This document shows, piece after piece, positions 36,065 through 45,416 of a DNA stretch of 64,000 nucleotides. The notes beneath the pieces were generated by a model, which saw nothing but the letters and a program-made list of their open reading frames with translations, searched no databases and was not told where the DNA came from. Made by a program: the position numbers and the translations under genes. The stretch comes from Geobacter argillaceus. GTDB taxonomy: Bacteria; Desulfobacterota; Desulfuromonadia; Geobacterales; DSM-12255. The DNA lies in NCBI RefSeq assembly GCF_007830735.1, contig NZ_VLLN01000004.1, positions 186,001 through 250,000 on the forward strand. The letters are read 5' to 3'. Positions within the stretch are counted from its first letter, which is position 1. Every line of letters starts with the position of its first letter.

Positions 36065-37147
36065 GTGCTCAAACCGTTACGGATCGGCAAGCATATCGCG
36101 AAGTACCCACTAATCCAGGGTGGGATGGGAGTGAGGATTTCCGGAGGTTCGCTCGCCGGCCATGTGGCCCGTTGCGGCGGCGTCGGCCTGGTGGCCGCTG
36201 CCGGCATCGCCCTCAACAGCTCCTACTTTCGTGGCAGCAACTACCTGCAGGCCGAGCCCGAGGCGTTCAAGGCCGAACTGCGCAAGGCCTACGAGATCGC
36301 CCCTGACGGTGTGATCGGGGTCAACGTGATGGTTGCCCTGGCCGATTTCGAGACCCTGGTGAAGGCTGCCATTGACGGCGGCGCCAAGGTCATCGTTTGC
36401 GGCGCCGGCCTTCCCCTGACCCTTCCCGGCCTGACGTCCCATGCGCCGGATGTGGCCCTGGTGCCCATCGTTTCCTCCCTGCGGGCTGCCCAGCTGATCA
36501 TCAAGAAATGGGAAAAGGGATACAACCGCCTCCCGGATGCCATTGTGGTGGAAGACCCGGATACGGCGGGCGGCCATCTGGGAGAGAAGATCGAACAGAT
36601 CGGCACCGGCGACTACGACCAGTACGGTACGATCCGCGCCATCAAGGCGTTCATTGCCGCCGAGTTCGGCCGGGAGATTCCGGTGATCGCCGCCGGCGGC
36701 ATCTGGGACCGTGCAGATGTCATGCATGCCCTGGCCGAAGGAGCCGACGGGGTACAGATGGCGAGCCGCTTCGTGCCGACCGTGGAGTGCGATGCCGACG
36801 ATGCCTTCAAACAGGCCTATCTGGAGTGCCGAAAAGAGGATATCGGCCTGATTATGAGTCCGGCAGGTCTTCCGGGGCGGGCGATCATCGGCAACCAGGA
36901 GGCGATTGTCGGCTATGACCAGGACAACGCCACCCTGTGTGCCAATGCCTGTCTGAAAAAATGTTCCTACAAGGAGAGCGGCGAGCGGTTCTGCATTGTA
37001 TCCGCCCTGGACCGTGCCCAGCGGGGCGACGTGGAGACCGGTCTCGTTTTCTGTGGCACCAATGCCTGGAAGGCCGAGCGGATCACCACGGTTCAGCACG
37101 TCTTTGACGAGCTGTTCGGCGAAATGGCCGCAGAAGAGGCCGCCTGA
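36065..37147 (+). CDS. Nitronate monooxygenase-like FMN flavoprotein
   Basis: 360 residues from GTG 36065 (AGGAGG at 36052-36057). A TIM-barrel FMN protein of the 2-nitropropane dioxygenase/FabK-like family: PLIQGGMGVRIS at the start, GVNVMVAL, VCGAGLP, EDPDTAGGHLGE (His near the flavin), AAGGIWD and ADGVQMASRF. A C-terminal Cys cluster (CANACLKKC and a later Cys) is characteristic of a subgroup and may bind metal. It could oxidise nitronates; an enoyl-ACP reductase role is less likely because fabI is nearby. Confidence 0.85.
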   Translation: MLKPLRIGKHIAKYPLIQGGMGVRISGGSLAGHVARCGGVGLVAAAGIALNSSYFRGSNYLQAEPEAFKAELRKAYEIAPDGVIGVNVMVALADFETLVKAAIDGGAKVIVCGAGLPLTLPGLTSHAPDVALVPIVSSLRAAQLIIKKWEKGYNRLPDAIVVEDPDTAGGHLGEKIEQIGTGDYDQYGTIRAIKAFIAAEFGREIPVIAAGGIWDRADVMHALAEGADGVQMASRFVPTVECDADDAFKQAYLECRKEDIGLIMSPAGLPGRAIIGNQEAIVGYDQDNATLCANACLKKCSYKESGERFCIVSALDRAQRGDVETGLVFCGTNAWKAERITTVQHVFDELFGEMAAEEAA

Positions 37148-37190
37148 GCGGTTGCCGCTGCCGGCGCCGGCCGGGCCGGTTCGTAACGCA

Positions 37191-37223
37191 AAGCCGTCCA
37201 CCCCACAGGTGGGCGGCTTTTTT
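37191..37223 (+). terminator. Intrinsic terminator after the flavoprotein gene
   Basis: AAGCCGTCCACC (37191-37202) pairs with GGTGGGCGGCTT (37208-37219) with one mismatch, followed by TTTTTT. Confidence 0.85.
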
Positions 37224-37250
37224 GTTGCGTACGAGTCGTTGTTGTGTTAA

Positions 37251-37291
37251 ATCAAGAAAAGTTGATATATGTTAGCCGGGGAAGTTGATAT
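37251..37291 (+). promoter_or_regulatory. Operator-like repeats before the ArsR-methyltransferase gene
   Basis: ATCAA-GAAAAG-TTGAT (37251-37266) is an inverted repeat that runs into a TATATG sequence (37266-37271) resembling a -10 box. A second TTGATAT copy lies at 37285-37291, immediately before the ATG. This suggests autoregulation, plausibly by the SahR-like protein itself. Confidence 0.5.
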
Positions 37292-37293
37292 TC

Positions 37294-38235
37294 ATGCTCG
37301 AACTGTTCAAGGCCCTGGCCGATCCCTGCCGCCTGCGTCTCGTGGCGGTGCTGTTGCGCGGTGAATTTACGGTGCAGGAGTTGACCCGCATCATGGGAAT
37401 GGGGCAGTCGCGCATTTCGCGCCATCTCAAGATCCTGACCGAGGCCGGTGTCCTGACCGTCAAGCGTCAGGGGACCTGGAGCTACTACCGGGCAGGAGAG
37501 GGGAACTCCTTCTTCGGCGCCATCCGCCCTGCCTTCGAGCGTGAGGTCGAGTCGCTGCCAGGGCGGGCCGCTGACCTTTCTGCCGTGGCCCGGATTCTGG
37601 AAGCGCGGCGCCGGCGCAGCCAGGAGTTTTTTGATCGGCATGCCCGCCAGTGGGACGACTTGGCCCGGGTGCTCCTGCCGGTGCCGGACTACCAGGGGAG
37701 ACTGCTGGAGCTGATTCCCGCAGGGGAGATAGTGCTGGAGATCGGTGTCGGTACCGGCGGCCTGCTGGCAGCATTGGCCGGACGGGCGAGGAGCGTGATC
37801 GGGGTGGACCATTCACCGGCCATGCTGGAGGAGGCACGGCGTCGACTGGCTGCTGATGGCGTTGGGGGCATCGAACTCCGCCTGGGAGAGATGACCCATC
37901 TGCCGTTGCCCGATGCCTCCGTGGCGTGCGTGGTGGCGAACATGGTGCTGCACCACGCGGCAGACCCTGCTGCGGTGCTGACCGAGATCCGGCGGGTGCT
38001 GGCATCCGGCGGATTGCTGGTTGTTGCCGACCTGGCCCGGCACGAGCGGGAGGCGGCACGGGAGCAGTTGGCCGACCAGTGGCTGGGGTTCGAGGAACAG
38101 GAATTGACGGAGTGGCTGGCGGAGGCCGGGTTCTCGGCCGTCAGCTGCGAGCGTCCGGAGGCGGCTGACGGCCAGGAGGCCGTGTTGCTTGTGAGGGCCC
38201 TTGCCGGAACCGAAGAAAACAAGCGGATGCAGTGA
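37294..38235 (+). CDS. ArsR-type HTH fused to SAM-dependent methyltransferase domain (SahR-like)
   Basis: 313 residues. The N-terminal ArsR winged helix (about 1-85; [32 protein letters not shown]) lacks an obvious metal-binding Cys cluster. The C-terminal class I methyltransferase fold (about 130-300) has the SAM/SAH loop [14 protein letters not shown] and [14 protein letters not shown]. It is 50 bp upstream of ahcY. Regulators of the SahR type, some with this fusion, sense S-adenosylhomocysteine and repress SAM-cycle genes (established); assigning that role here is inference from architecture and context. The domain may bind SAH without catalysis. Confidence 0.8.
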   Translation: MLELFKALADPCRLRLVAVLLRGEFTVQELTRIMGMGQSRISRHLKILTEAGVLTVKRQGTWSYYRAGEGNSFFGAIRPAFEREVESLPGRAADLSAVARILEARRRRSQEFFDRHARQWDDLARVLLPVPDYQGRLLELIPAGEIVLEIGVGTGGLLAALAGRARSVIGVDHSPAMLEEARRRLAADGVGGIELRLGEMTHLPLPDASVACVVANMVLHHAADPAAVLTEIRRVLASGGLLVVADLARHEREAAREQLADQWLGFEEQELTEWLAEAGFSAVSCERPEAADGQEAVLLVRALAGTEENKRMQ

Positions 38236-38285
38236 GTGTCTACGAAATCTCTGCACAAGAACACCAACACAAAAGGAGCGTAACC

Positions 38286-39680
38286 ATGTCACAAGATTAC
38301 ATCATCGCAGACCTCAAACTGGCCGATTGGGGCCGCAAGGAGATCCGGATCGCCGAGACCGAGATGCCGGGGCTGATGGCCATCCGCGAGGAGTTTGCCG
38401 CAGCGCAGCCGCTCAAGGGTGCACGCATCACCGGCTCGCTGCACATGACCATCCAGACCGCCGTGCTGATCGAGACCCTGACCGCCCTGGGCGCGGAAGT
38501 CCGCTGGGCCTCGTGCAACATCTTTTCCACCCAGGACCATGCCGCCGCTGCCATTGCCGCTTCCGGGGTGCCGGTCTTCGCCGTCAAGGGGGAGAGCCTG
38601 GAGGAGTACTGGGACTACACCCATAGGATCTTCGAGTGGACCGACGGCGGTTTTTCCAACATGATCCTGGACGACGGCGGCGACGCCACCCTGCTGCTCC
38701 ACCTCGGTACCAGGGCGGAAAAGGACCGTTCGGTGCTGAACAACCCCGGCTCCGAGGAGGAGACCATCCTCTTTGCCGCCATCAGGGCCAAGCTGGAGAA
38801 GGACCCCACCTGGTACTCCACCCGTATCGCCCAGATCAAAGGGGTGACCGAGGAGACCACCACCGGCGTCCACCGTCTCTACCAGATGCATGAGCGTGGC
38901 GAGCTCCGTTTCCCGGCCATCAACGTCAACGACTCGGTGACCAAGTCCAAGTTCGACAACCTGTACGGCTGCCGCGAGTCACTGGTGGACGGCATCAAGC
39001 GGGCCACCGACGTGATGGTGGCCGGCAAGGTTGCCCTGGTCTGCGGTTACGGCGATGTGGGCAAGGGGTCGGCCCAGGCGCTGCGGGCGCTTTCCGCCCA
39101 GGTCTGGGTGACCGAGGTCGATCCGATCTGCGCCCTGCAGGCCGCCATGGAAGGGTACCGCGTGGTGACCATGGAGTATGCCGCCGACAAGGCCGACATC
39201 TTCGTTACCTGCACCGGCAACTACCACGTCATCACCCACGAGCATATGCTGAAGATGAAGGACCAGGCGATCGTCTGCAACATCGGCCACTTTGACAACG
39301 AGATCGAGGTTGCCGCCCTGGAGAAGTACGAGTGGGAGGAGATCAAGCCCCAGGTGGACCACGTGATCATGCCGAGCGGCAACCGGATCATCCTCCTGGC
39401 CAAGGGGCGGTTGGTGAACCTGGGGTGCGCCACCGGCCACCCGAGCTATGTCATGTCGTCCTCCTTTGCCAACCAGACCATCGCCCAGATCGAAATCTTC
39501 ACCAATCCCGGCAGGTATCCGGTCGGTGTCTACACCCTGCCCAAGCATCTGGACGAGAAGGTCGCACGGCTGCAGCTGAAGAAGCTCAATGCCCAGCTGA
39601 CCACCCTGACCAAGGAGCAGGCGGACTACATCGGAGTAAAGGTGGAGGGGCCGTACAAGGCGGAGCATTACCGGTACTGA
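38286..39680 (+). CDS. ahcY: Adenosylhomocysteinase
   Basis: 464 residues from ATG 38286 (AAAGGAG upstream). It hydrolyses S-adenosylhomocysteine to adenosine and homocysteine with bound NAD. Motifs: [44 protein letters not shown] (NAD loop) and the C-terminal [13 protein letters not shown]. The length reflects the extra segment of about 40 residues common in many bacteria. Probably co-transcribed with the ArsR-methyltransferase gene. Confidence 0.97.
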   Translation: MSQDYIIADLKLADWGRKEIRIAETEMPGLMAIREEFAAAQPLKGARITGSLHMTIQTAVLIETLTALGAEVRWASCNIFSTQDHAAAAIAASGVPVFAVKGESLEEYWDYTHRIFEWTDGGFSNMILDDGGDATLLLHLGTRAEKDRSVLNNPGSEEETILFAAIRAKLEKDPTWYSTRIAQIKGVTEETTTGVHRLYQMHERGELRFPAINVNDSVTKSKFDNLYGCRESLVDGIKRATDVMVAGKVALVCGYGDVGKGSAQALRALSAQVWVTEVDPICALQAAMEGYRVVTMEYAADKADIFVTCTGNYHVITHEHMLKMKDQAIVCNIGHFDNEIEVAALEKYEWEEIKPQVDHVIMPSGNRIILLAKGRLVNLGCATGHPSYVMSSSFANQTIAQIEIFTNPGRYPVGVYTLPKHLDEKVARLQLKKLNAQLTTLTKEQADYIGVKVEGPYKAEHYRY

Positions 39681-39706
39681 GAGCCGGTTAGCAATGTTAA
39701 GCGAGT

Positions 39707-39736
39707 AAGGGCCGGAATTCATATTCCGGCCCTTTT
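39707..39736. terminator. Terminator after ahcY
   Basis: Perfect 12-bp stem AAGGGCCGGAAT (39707-39718) / ATTCCGGCCCTT (39723-39734) with a TCAT loop and a following T-run. It serves ahcY and possibly the convergent gene. Confidence 0.9.
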
Positions 39737-39764
39737 CTTGTCTGTGTGCCGGACCAGGTGCAGA

Positions 39765-41027
39765 TTAGTTATCGCTGCTCAGCACGAAATTCAGATCGTC
39801 CCAGTCGATGTTGATCTCCGGTTTGGCCGGAATGTCCGATTTAGGATCATGTCCGGCCATGCCGATGGCCATGATCAACAGATCCGACTGCCCGGGGGTG
39901 AGCAGTCGCGGGCCCCACTGGAGGAACAGTACCCGGTTGTCCGGGCTGTCCAGGGGGATATGCCGGGATTCGTCGGATATCTTTCCTTCCTTGTTTGAAA
40001 CGTAGACCAGTTGGGGCCGTATCATGCCGATCCACTCAATGAAATTGGCCATGCGCGAGAAGCGCTCCTTTTTTTCGTTGATAGCCCGGTTGCCGTAATC
40101 ATACATCCCGACAAAGGAGTTGTTTTGCGGATCGATCAATGATTCGTAGAAAAAAAGCCGATTTTTTGTCCACCCGACATTACCGATTGATGTGCCGTAA
40201 TCCCCTACCCATGGTTCATCGCCGTAGACATAAAAATAGCCCGCCGGCTGTTGTCCCACGTTGGTGATCCTGATGGCCAGCACAAGGTAGGGTTCTCCTG
40301 CCCGGTAGAGGGCGTAACGGTCGATCCTGAACGGTACCTTGTCCACAACTGCCTTATGTCGGCTGTGGATGATCAGTTCTTGGCTGGTGGCGAATGGGAC
40401 CCGGCTCCCCAGGAACTCCCAGTCGGAGGGGTAGACCAGTTTATCCGGCGAGTCGGCACCGGCAATTCCTTCATTGGCATTGCACCAGAGGTGGAACCAT
40501 TTCCGGCTGTCGAAGTACGCCATGCCGGTTTCGTTCATCTGGACGGTTTCGTGGGCGTAGCGGGAGTAGGGGAGGCCGCCACCGACAAAGAGCCCCTGGG
40601 GTGACTTGCCGTTGGAGTCGACGAAGCGGCCGAAACAGATGATGAACTGGCTACCGTCAGTGCCCTGGCTCTGAATAAAGCCTCTGCCCTGACGGTCATT
40701 CCACCGGTACGTCAGGTGGGCATGGGCCTCGTTGTCCTGCTCCGGAGATCCGGTGCGGAGCAGATTCAGGAAGGGCTCGTACTCGATCCTGGCAATCAGC
40801 CGTTCGTATTCCCCGAGGAATATCTCATCCTTCACCTCAAATACCGCCCGACCGGTTCCCTTGAGCAGATAGATGCCGTCGAAAACACCTTCGATGGAAA
40901 AACGGACCAGGGCGGCGATGAGTACCAGCGGGAGAAGGATGAAGGAGATAAAGAGCCGTAGCCAGTAACGGAGGAAGAACTGCCAGGTAAGATACAACGG
41001 TTTCCTGATGACTTTTTGTGGGTCCAT
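39765..41027 (-). CDS. Unknown membrane-anchored protein
   Basis: 420 residues, not recognised. One hydrophobic segment (about 25-45) follows a basic N-terminus with no cleavage site, so the rest is probably periplasmic and anchored. The body is rich in aromatic residues, Gly and Asn (for example FIICFGRFVD, KWFHLWCNAN, GYFYVYGDEPW, LQWGPRLLTPGQS), suggesting an all-beta fold such as a sugar-binding or jelly-roll domain. No catalytic motif is obvious. Isolated gene between ahcY (convergent) and phoR, with a 194-bp gap upstream in which I see nothing defined. Confidence 0.7.
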   Translation of the reverse strand: MDPQKVIRKPLYLTWQFFLRYWLRLFISFILLPLVLIAALVRFSIEGVFDGIYLLKGTGRAVFEVKDEIFLGEYERLIARIEYEPFLNLLRTGSPEQDNEAHAHLTYRWNDRQGRGFIQSQGTDGSQFIICFGRFVDSNGKSPQGLFVGGGLPYSRYAHETVQMNETGMAYFDSRKWFHLWCNANEGIAGADSPDKLVYPSDWEFLGSRVPFATSQELIIHSRHKAVVDKVPFRIDRYALYRAGEPYLVLAIRITNVGQQPAGYFYVYGDEPWVGDYGTSIGNVGWTKNRLFFYESLIDPQNNSFVGMYDYGNRAINEKKERFSRMANFIEWIGMIRPQLVYVSNKEGKISDESRHIPLDSPDNRVLFLQWGPRLLTPGQSDLLIMAIGMAGHDPKSDIPAKPEINIDWDDLNFVLSSDN

Positions 41028-41221
41028 GGAGGTTATGCCCGTGTGTGTAGTACATCCTATCGGAATGTGTGCGCAGCGCCCTTGAAGCTGTAAACGGCAC
41101 AGGGCTGAACGTCAGGCGCAAAGAACATGCGTCATCTGCGATAGTTGTAGTAAGGTTTGCCGATTGAGTCTGGTCAGGTTTTCGATGGGTTGATGTTCCC
41201 CGGAGGCTTGTCGCGGTTGTT

Positions 41222-42988
41222 TCAGGCCTTCCTGAGTGTGAAGAAGAAAGTCGTTTCTTTGCCGGGAATACTTTCAACACGGACGGTGCCGCCATGGAGT
41301 TGCACGATATGCTTGACAATGGCGAGGCCGAGACCGGTCCCGCCCTCCTGACGGCTGCGGGCGGAGTCCACCCGATAGAAGCGTTCGAAAAGGCGGGGGA
41401 GATCCTGTGGAGGGATTCCCTGGCCAGTATCCCGTACGGCTATCTCGACTTCATCGCCTGTTTCCCTGGCAAGGAGGTCGATCGTTCCGCCTGACGGGGT
41501 GTATTTCACGGCATTATCCAGGAGATTGACCAGGACCTGCTCCAGACGACCGACATCGGCGAGTACCTTAAGCCCCGACAGCCTGCCCGGGTTGATCGTG
41601 ATCTCCTTCTCAGCTGCCTTCTGCTCCAAGAGCATCCGGGCGGTTGCAACCACCTCCGGCAGTGCCACCGGGTGGAGTGTCAGGGTGTAGCCGGCCGATT
41701 CCAACTCCGAGAGGGTGAGGAGGTCGCCGATCAGGTTTGCCAGCCGGTCGGCATGGGTATGGATGACGGCCAGAAAGCGTTCCACGGTTTCGGGAGCAGT
41801 CCCGATCGCGCTTTTCCGGAGGGTTTCGGTATACCCCTTGATGACGGTGACCGGGGTCCGGAGTTCGTGGGAGACGTTGGCCACGAAGTCTTTGCGTATG
41901 CGCTCCAGCCTTTTCAGGGCACTGATGTCGTGGAAGACCGCGACAACGCCGTGTAAGGCGCCCTGCCCCGGAAGCGGCACCCAGTGCGTCAGAATGTTTT
42001 TTTCCTCTTCGCCGGCAAGGGTGATTTCGTGCCACTGTTCCGCACGATCGGTCACCACGGTCCGAAATGTTTCTTGCAGGGCCGGATGGCGGGTGATCTG
42101 CATGAGCGGCGCCCCTGCAACGTCGGCCGGTAGGGAGAACAGGGTGCGGAAGGCCGGATTGACCAGCGTGACCGTTCCTTCGGCATCGATAACCAGGAGC
42201 CCTTCCCCCATGCCGCGCAGGATGGCGTCCAGCTGGTTCTTTTCGGCCGAGAGCCGCTGCATCTGGGTTTCCAGGCGTCCTGCCATCTCGTTCATTACCC
42301 GCGCCAGTTCTCCCAGTTCGTCATCGCTCTTCACCGGCAGGGGGTGTCGGAAATCGCCGGTCCCGAAGCGGACGGCGCTGGCCGCCATGGCCCGGAGGGT
42401 GCGGGAGGTCACGTTGGAGAGGAGATAGCTGAGGATCAGTGAGAGGAGCGTTGCAATGAGCAGGGCGATCCCCAGGCTGGCATGCAGGCTGGCAGTGGTC
42501 TTTGCCACGGCGGAAAGTGGCAGGGCCAGCCGGATGATCCCCTTGTCGCCGGTACTGCAGGTAAAGGGGAACGCCACGTAGAGCATGTCGGTGCGCAGGG
42601 TGGCCGAGTAGCGGATTGCCTCACCCGCGCCGCTTTGCAGCGCTGCCAGCACCTCGGGACGGGTGCGGTGGTTTTCCAGTCCGACGAGTTCCTCCCGCTT
42701 CAGTTCGGAATCGCCGACAACCGTGCCATCATCGGTCATGATGGTGACCCGGGCCCGGATGGTGCGGCCGAGATCGCTGGTGACCCGCGGGGCGTCCTCC
42801 CTGAGGGAGCGAACCTCCCTGGTGGCCATGAGAGCGGCCAGGCGTGCCTCGCTCTGAAGGTTTTCCCTGATGCTGCCAACCATATACCGTTCAAGGGTCT
42901 GGTTCAGGTAGACAAACAGTGCCCCGCCCATCACCAGGATGATGAGCAGGTACGATCCCATCAGTTTGCTGCGGATGGTGAGTCTCAT
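41222..42988 (-). CDS. phoR: PhoR-type sensor histidine kinase
   Basis: 588 residues: TM1 (about 10-28), a periplasmic sensor region (about 30-165), TM2 (about 168-190), HAMP (about 192-245), PAS (about 250-355, DAILRGMGEGLLVIDAEG), HisKA with NVSHELRTPVTVIKGY and HATPase with NLLDNAVKYTP, DTGQGIP and GGTGLGLAIVKHI. It matches the PhoR architecture and follows a PhoB-like gene by 28 bp. No pst or phoU genes are present, so phosphate sensing is probable but not proven. Confidence 0.88.
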   Translation of the reverse strand: MRLTIRSKLMGSYLLIILVMGGALFVYLNQTLERYMVGSIRENLQSEARLAALMATREVRSLREDAPRVTSDLGRTIRARVTIMTDDGTVVGDSELKREELVGLENHRTRPEVLAALQSGAGEAIRYSATLRTDMLYVAFPFTCSTGDKGIIRLALPLSAVAKTTASLHASLGIALLIATLLSLILSYLLSNVTSRTLRAMAASAVRFGTGDFRHPLPVKSDDELGELARVMNEMAGRLETQMQRLSAEKNQLDAILRGMGEGLLVIDAEGTVTLVNPAFRTLFSLPADVAGAPLMQITRHPALQETFRTVVTDRAEQWHEITLAGEEEKNILTHWVPLPGQGALHGVVAVFHDISALKRLERIRKDFVANVSHELRTPVTVIKGYTETLRKSAIGTAPETVERFLAVIHTHADRLANLIGDLLTLSELESAGYTLTLHPVALPEVVATARMLLEQKAAEKEITINPGRLSGLKVLADVGRLEQVLVNLLDNAVKYTPSGGTIDLLARETGDEVEIAVRDTGQGIPPQDLPRLFERFYRVDSARSRQEGGTGLGLAIVKHIVQLHGGTVRVESIPGKETTFFFTLRKA

Positions 42989-43016
42989 GGTTGTCCGTAC
43001 TCCGGCGTGGGACCGT

Positions 43017-43697
43017 TCATGCCTCCTCCATTTTGTAGCCGAATCCCCTGACGGTCTTGATCATGTCGCCCACCGGCCCCAGTTTGGTGCGGAGCCTGGT
43101 GACATGGGTGTCCACGGTGCGGGTATCCCCCACGTAGGCGTATCCCCAGACATCCTTCAACAGCGTATCCCGGCTTTGCAACCGGCCGCGTCGCTCGGCC
43201 AGGATATGCAGAAGTTTGAATTCCGTGGTGGTCAGAATTACCGGCTCGTTTGCCACGGTCACCTGGTGCCGGTCGGTGTCGATGGCCAGGTCGCCGATCC
43301 TGACCACCGTTTCTCCGGATACCGGCGCTCCGGTACGCCGCAGGAGCGCCCTGACTCGCAGGAGCAGCTCCCGCACGGAAAACGGTTTGACCACATAGTC
43401 ATCGGCCCCGACCTCGAAACCGACCACCCGGTCGATCTCCTCTCCCCTGGCGGTGAGCATGATGACCGGCACGTCGGCCGTGCTTGTCTTGTTCTTGAGC
43501 CTCTTGCAGACCTCGGTCCCCAGGATGGTCGGAAGCATCAGGTCGAGGATGATCAGGTCCGGCGGAGCTTCGAGGGCGCTTTCCAGCCCCTCCCTGCCAT
43601 CATGGCAGACCGTGACGGCGTATCCCTCGCCCTGGAGATTGAAGGCAACCAGTGAGGCCAGGTCCTGTTCGTCTTCGATTATCAGTATTCTTTGCAT
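43017..43697 (-). CDS. phoB: PhoB-type response regulator
   Basis: 226 residues: receiver with phospho-acceptor Asp 52 (LIILDLMLP) and Lys in VVKPF, then an OmpR/PhoB winged helix (about 130-225; DTRTVDTHVTRLRTKLG, VRGFGYKME). Paired with phoR. The genes run fabI-hflX-phoB-phoR on the minus strand with gaps of 23-37 bp, so they may form one transcript. Confidence 0.9.
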   Translation of the reverse strand: MQRILIIEDEQDLASLVAFNLQGEGYAVTVCHDGREGLESALEAPPDLIILDLMLPTILGTEVCKRLKNKTSTADVPVIMLTARGEEIDRVVGFEVGADDYVVKPFSVRELLLRVRALLRRTGAPVSGETVVRIGDLAIDTDRHQVTVANEPVILTTTEFKLLHILAERRGRLQSRDTLLKDVWGYAYVGDTRTVDTHVTRLRTKLGPVGDMIKTVRGFGYKMEEA

Positions 43698-43734
43698 AGG
43701 GATGATCCTCTGCCAGCATGTTGAAAAGTAATAG

Positions 43735-45393
43735 CTATTTCCGTGGCCAGAACCGCCGCTCCATTTCGTTGAGAAGCGGTCCCAGGCTCTCCCGGTCGTT
43801 GGCTGCCACCAGGGTGGCCCCGGTCTGGCGGGCCACCTGGCGGACCTTCACGACAGCCAGGGGGAACTGCTTTTTCAGCTCCGGGAGAAGATCGGCCTTG
43901 TTGAAGACCAGGAGGCGCGGTTTGTCGGCCAGCTCCAGTTCGGCGAGGATGGCCTCCACCTGCCCGATCTGTTCGGCAAAGCGGGGGTTGGCGCAGTCCA
44001 CCAGGTGAAGCAGGAGGTCTGCGTCCCGCAGTTCCTCCAGGGTGGCCTTGAAGGCGCCCAGCAGGGACTTGGGGAGGGAGCGTATGAACCCGACCGTGTC
44101 GGTGATGATCACTTCCCGCTCCCTCGGGAAGCGGAGCCGCCGGGTAGAGGTGTCCAGGGTGGCAAAGAGGAGGTTTTCGGTGAAGACGTCACTTGCGGTC
44201 AGGGCGTTGAGGAGTGTGGATTTCCCGGCATTGGTGTAGCCAACGATGGAAACGATGGGGATGCCGGCCCTGATCCGTCGCTGGCGGCGCTGATAGCGGC
44301 CGCGGGAGAGCTCCCGCAGGTCCTTCTCCAGGCGGGCGATCCGATCGCGGATGCGTCGCCGGTCCATTTCCAGCTTGGTCTCGCCGGGGCCGCGGCCGCC
44401 GATGCCTCCCATGAGGCGGGACATCTGCACCCCGCGTCCCACCAGCCGCGGCAGGAGGTACTTGAGCTGGGCCAGTTCCACCTGGACCTTGCCGTCCTGG
44501 GTGGTGGCCCGGCGGGCGAAGATGTCCAGGATCAGCTGGCTCCGGTCGATGACCTTCAGCTCGGTCATCTCCGAAATGGAGCGGACCTGGGCCGGGGTGA
44601 GCTCCTGATCGAAGATGAGCATGGTTGCCCCGAGCTGCAGTGCCCGGATCACCACGTCCCGCATCTTTCCCTCGCCCATGAGGTAGCGTGGGGAGAACTG
44701 GCGGGGGTGCTGGATGACCGTGTCCAGGACCGCCACATTGGCGGTGCGGGCCAGCTCCTTCAACTCCTCGATGGAATCGATCGCCTCTTCGTGGGTCTGT
44801 CGGGTGACGGAGATCAGGATTCCCCGCTCCTCGCTGGCGGCGATCTCCCTGCTGGCGGAGGTCCCGGTGGACAGCTCCTTTTCCAGATTTTCCAGGAATT
44901 CGCGGATGTTCAGGTTGAAACGGGCAAGGGGGGTGATCTGTTCCACCCGGTACGGGTGCTGGCCGCTCCCCGGCACGATCAGGTGGGCAAGCTGGATCAC
45001 CGGCGGCAGGTCCGGTGCCGGCGCACTGATGGCGGCCAGCAGGTCGAAGCGGAGCAGTGCCAGATCGGTCAGGTCGTCGTCGTTCAGCGCCTCACCCTTC
45101 AGGTGGGTATGGAGGAGTCGCAGGCCGCGCAGCAGCTTCCTGCCAAGGGGATAATCGGCGAGTTCGGGGATGAAGATGCTGCGTTCATCGCCGACGATGA
45201 CATATTCCACTTCCCCCACCCGGTTTACCAGGATACCTACCTGGCGGCCGGTTTCGTGGGAGATGGCCAGGAGTGCCCGCGCCAGATCCAGGGTAACGAC
45301 CTCGTCCGGCGGGATACGGCGTCGGAAGAGCCGTTCGAGGGAGCTGATCTGGCTGGGTTTGAGGCCGGTAAGGTTGCCGTGGAGCTGTTTTAT
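43735..45393 (-). CDS. hflX: GTPase HflX, apparently starting at ATA
   Basis: 552 residues when read from ATA at complement 45391-45393. The GTPase domain has G1 GYTNAGKSTL, G3 DTVGF and G4 NKAD; the HflX domain has GRGPGETKLE and a helical linker. HflX splits stalled ribosomes. The first normal in-frame start is GTG at 45219, which would drop 58 residues (KQLHGNLTGLKPSQISSLER and onward) that read as genuine HflX-type N-terminal sequence. Directly before the ATA is GAGGAG with 7-nt spacing, and there is no other ATG/GTG/TTG at that position. So either translation starts at AUA, or ATG has mutated or been miscalled. Gap to fabI is 23 bp. Confidence 0.85.
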   Translation of the reverse strand: MKQLHGNLTGLKPSQISSLERLFRRRIPPDEVVTLDLARALLAISHETGRQVGILVNRVGEVEYVIVGDERSIFIPELADYPLGRKLLRGLRLLHTHLKGEALNDDDLTDLALLRFDLLAAISAPAPDLPPVIQLAHLIVPGSGQHPYRVEQITPLARFNLNIREFLENLEKELSTGTSASREIAASEERGILISVTRQTHEEAIDSIEELKELARTANVAVLDTVIQHPRQFSPRYLMGEGKMRDVVIRALQLGATMLIFDQELTPAQVRSISEMTELKVIDRSQLILDIFARRATTQDGKVQVELAQLKYLLPRLVGRGVQMSRLMGGIGGRGPGETKLEMDRRRIRDRIARLEKDLRELSRGRYQRRQRRIRAGIPIVSIVGYTNAGKSTLLNALTASDVFTENLLFATLDTSTRRLRFPREREVIITDTVGFIRSLPKSLLGAFKATLEELRDADLLLHLVDCANPRFAEQIGQVEAILAELELADKPRLLVFNKADLLPELKKQFPLAVVKVRQVARQTGATLVAANDRESLGPLLNEMERRFWPRK

Positions 45394-45416
45394 GGGTTTT
45401 CTCCTCGCTCCTGAAG

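Noticed and set aside
38236-38285. SAH riboswitch before ahcY
   Set aside because: The 50-bp gap is too short and shows no matching structure; control is more likely by the upstream ArsR fusion.
44005-45414. 469-codon plus-strand ORF opposite hflX
   Set aside because: Antisense shadow; hflX motifs on the minus strand are clear.
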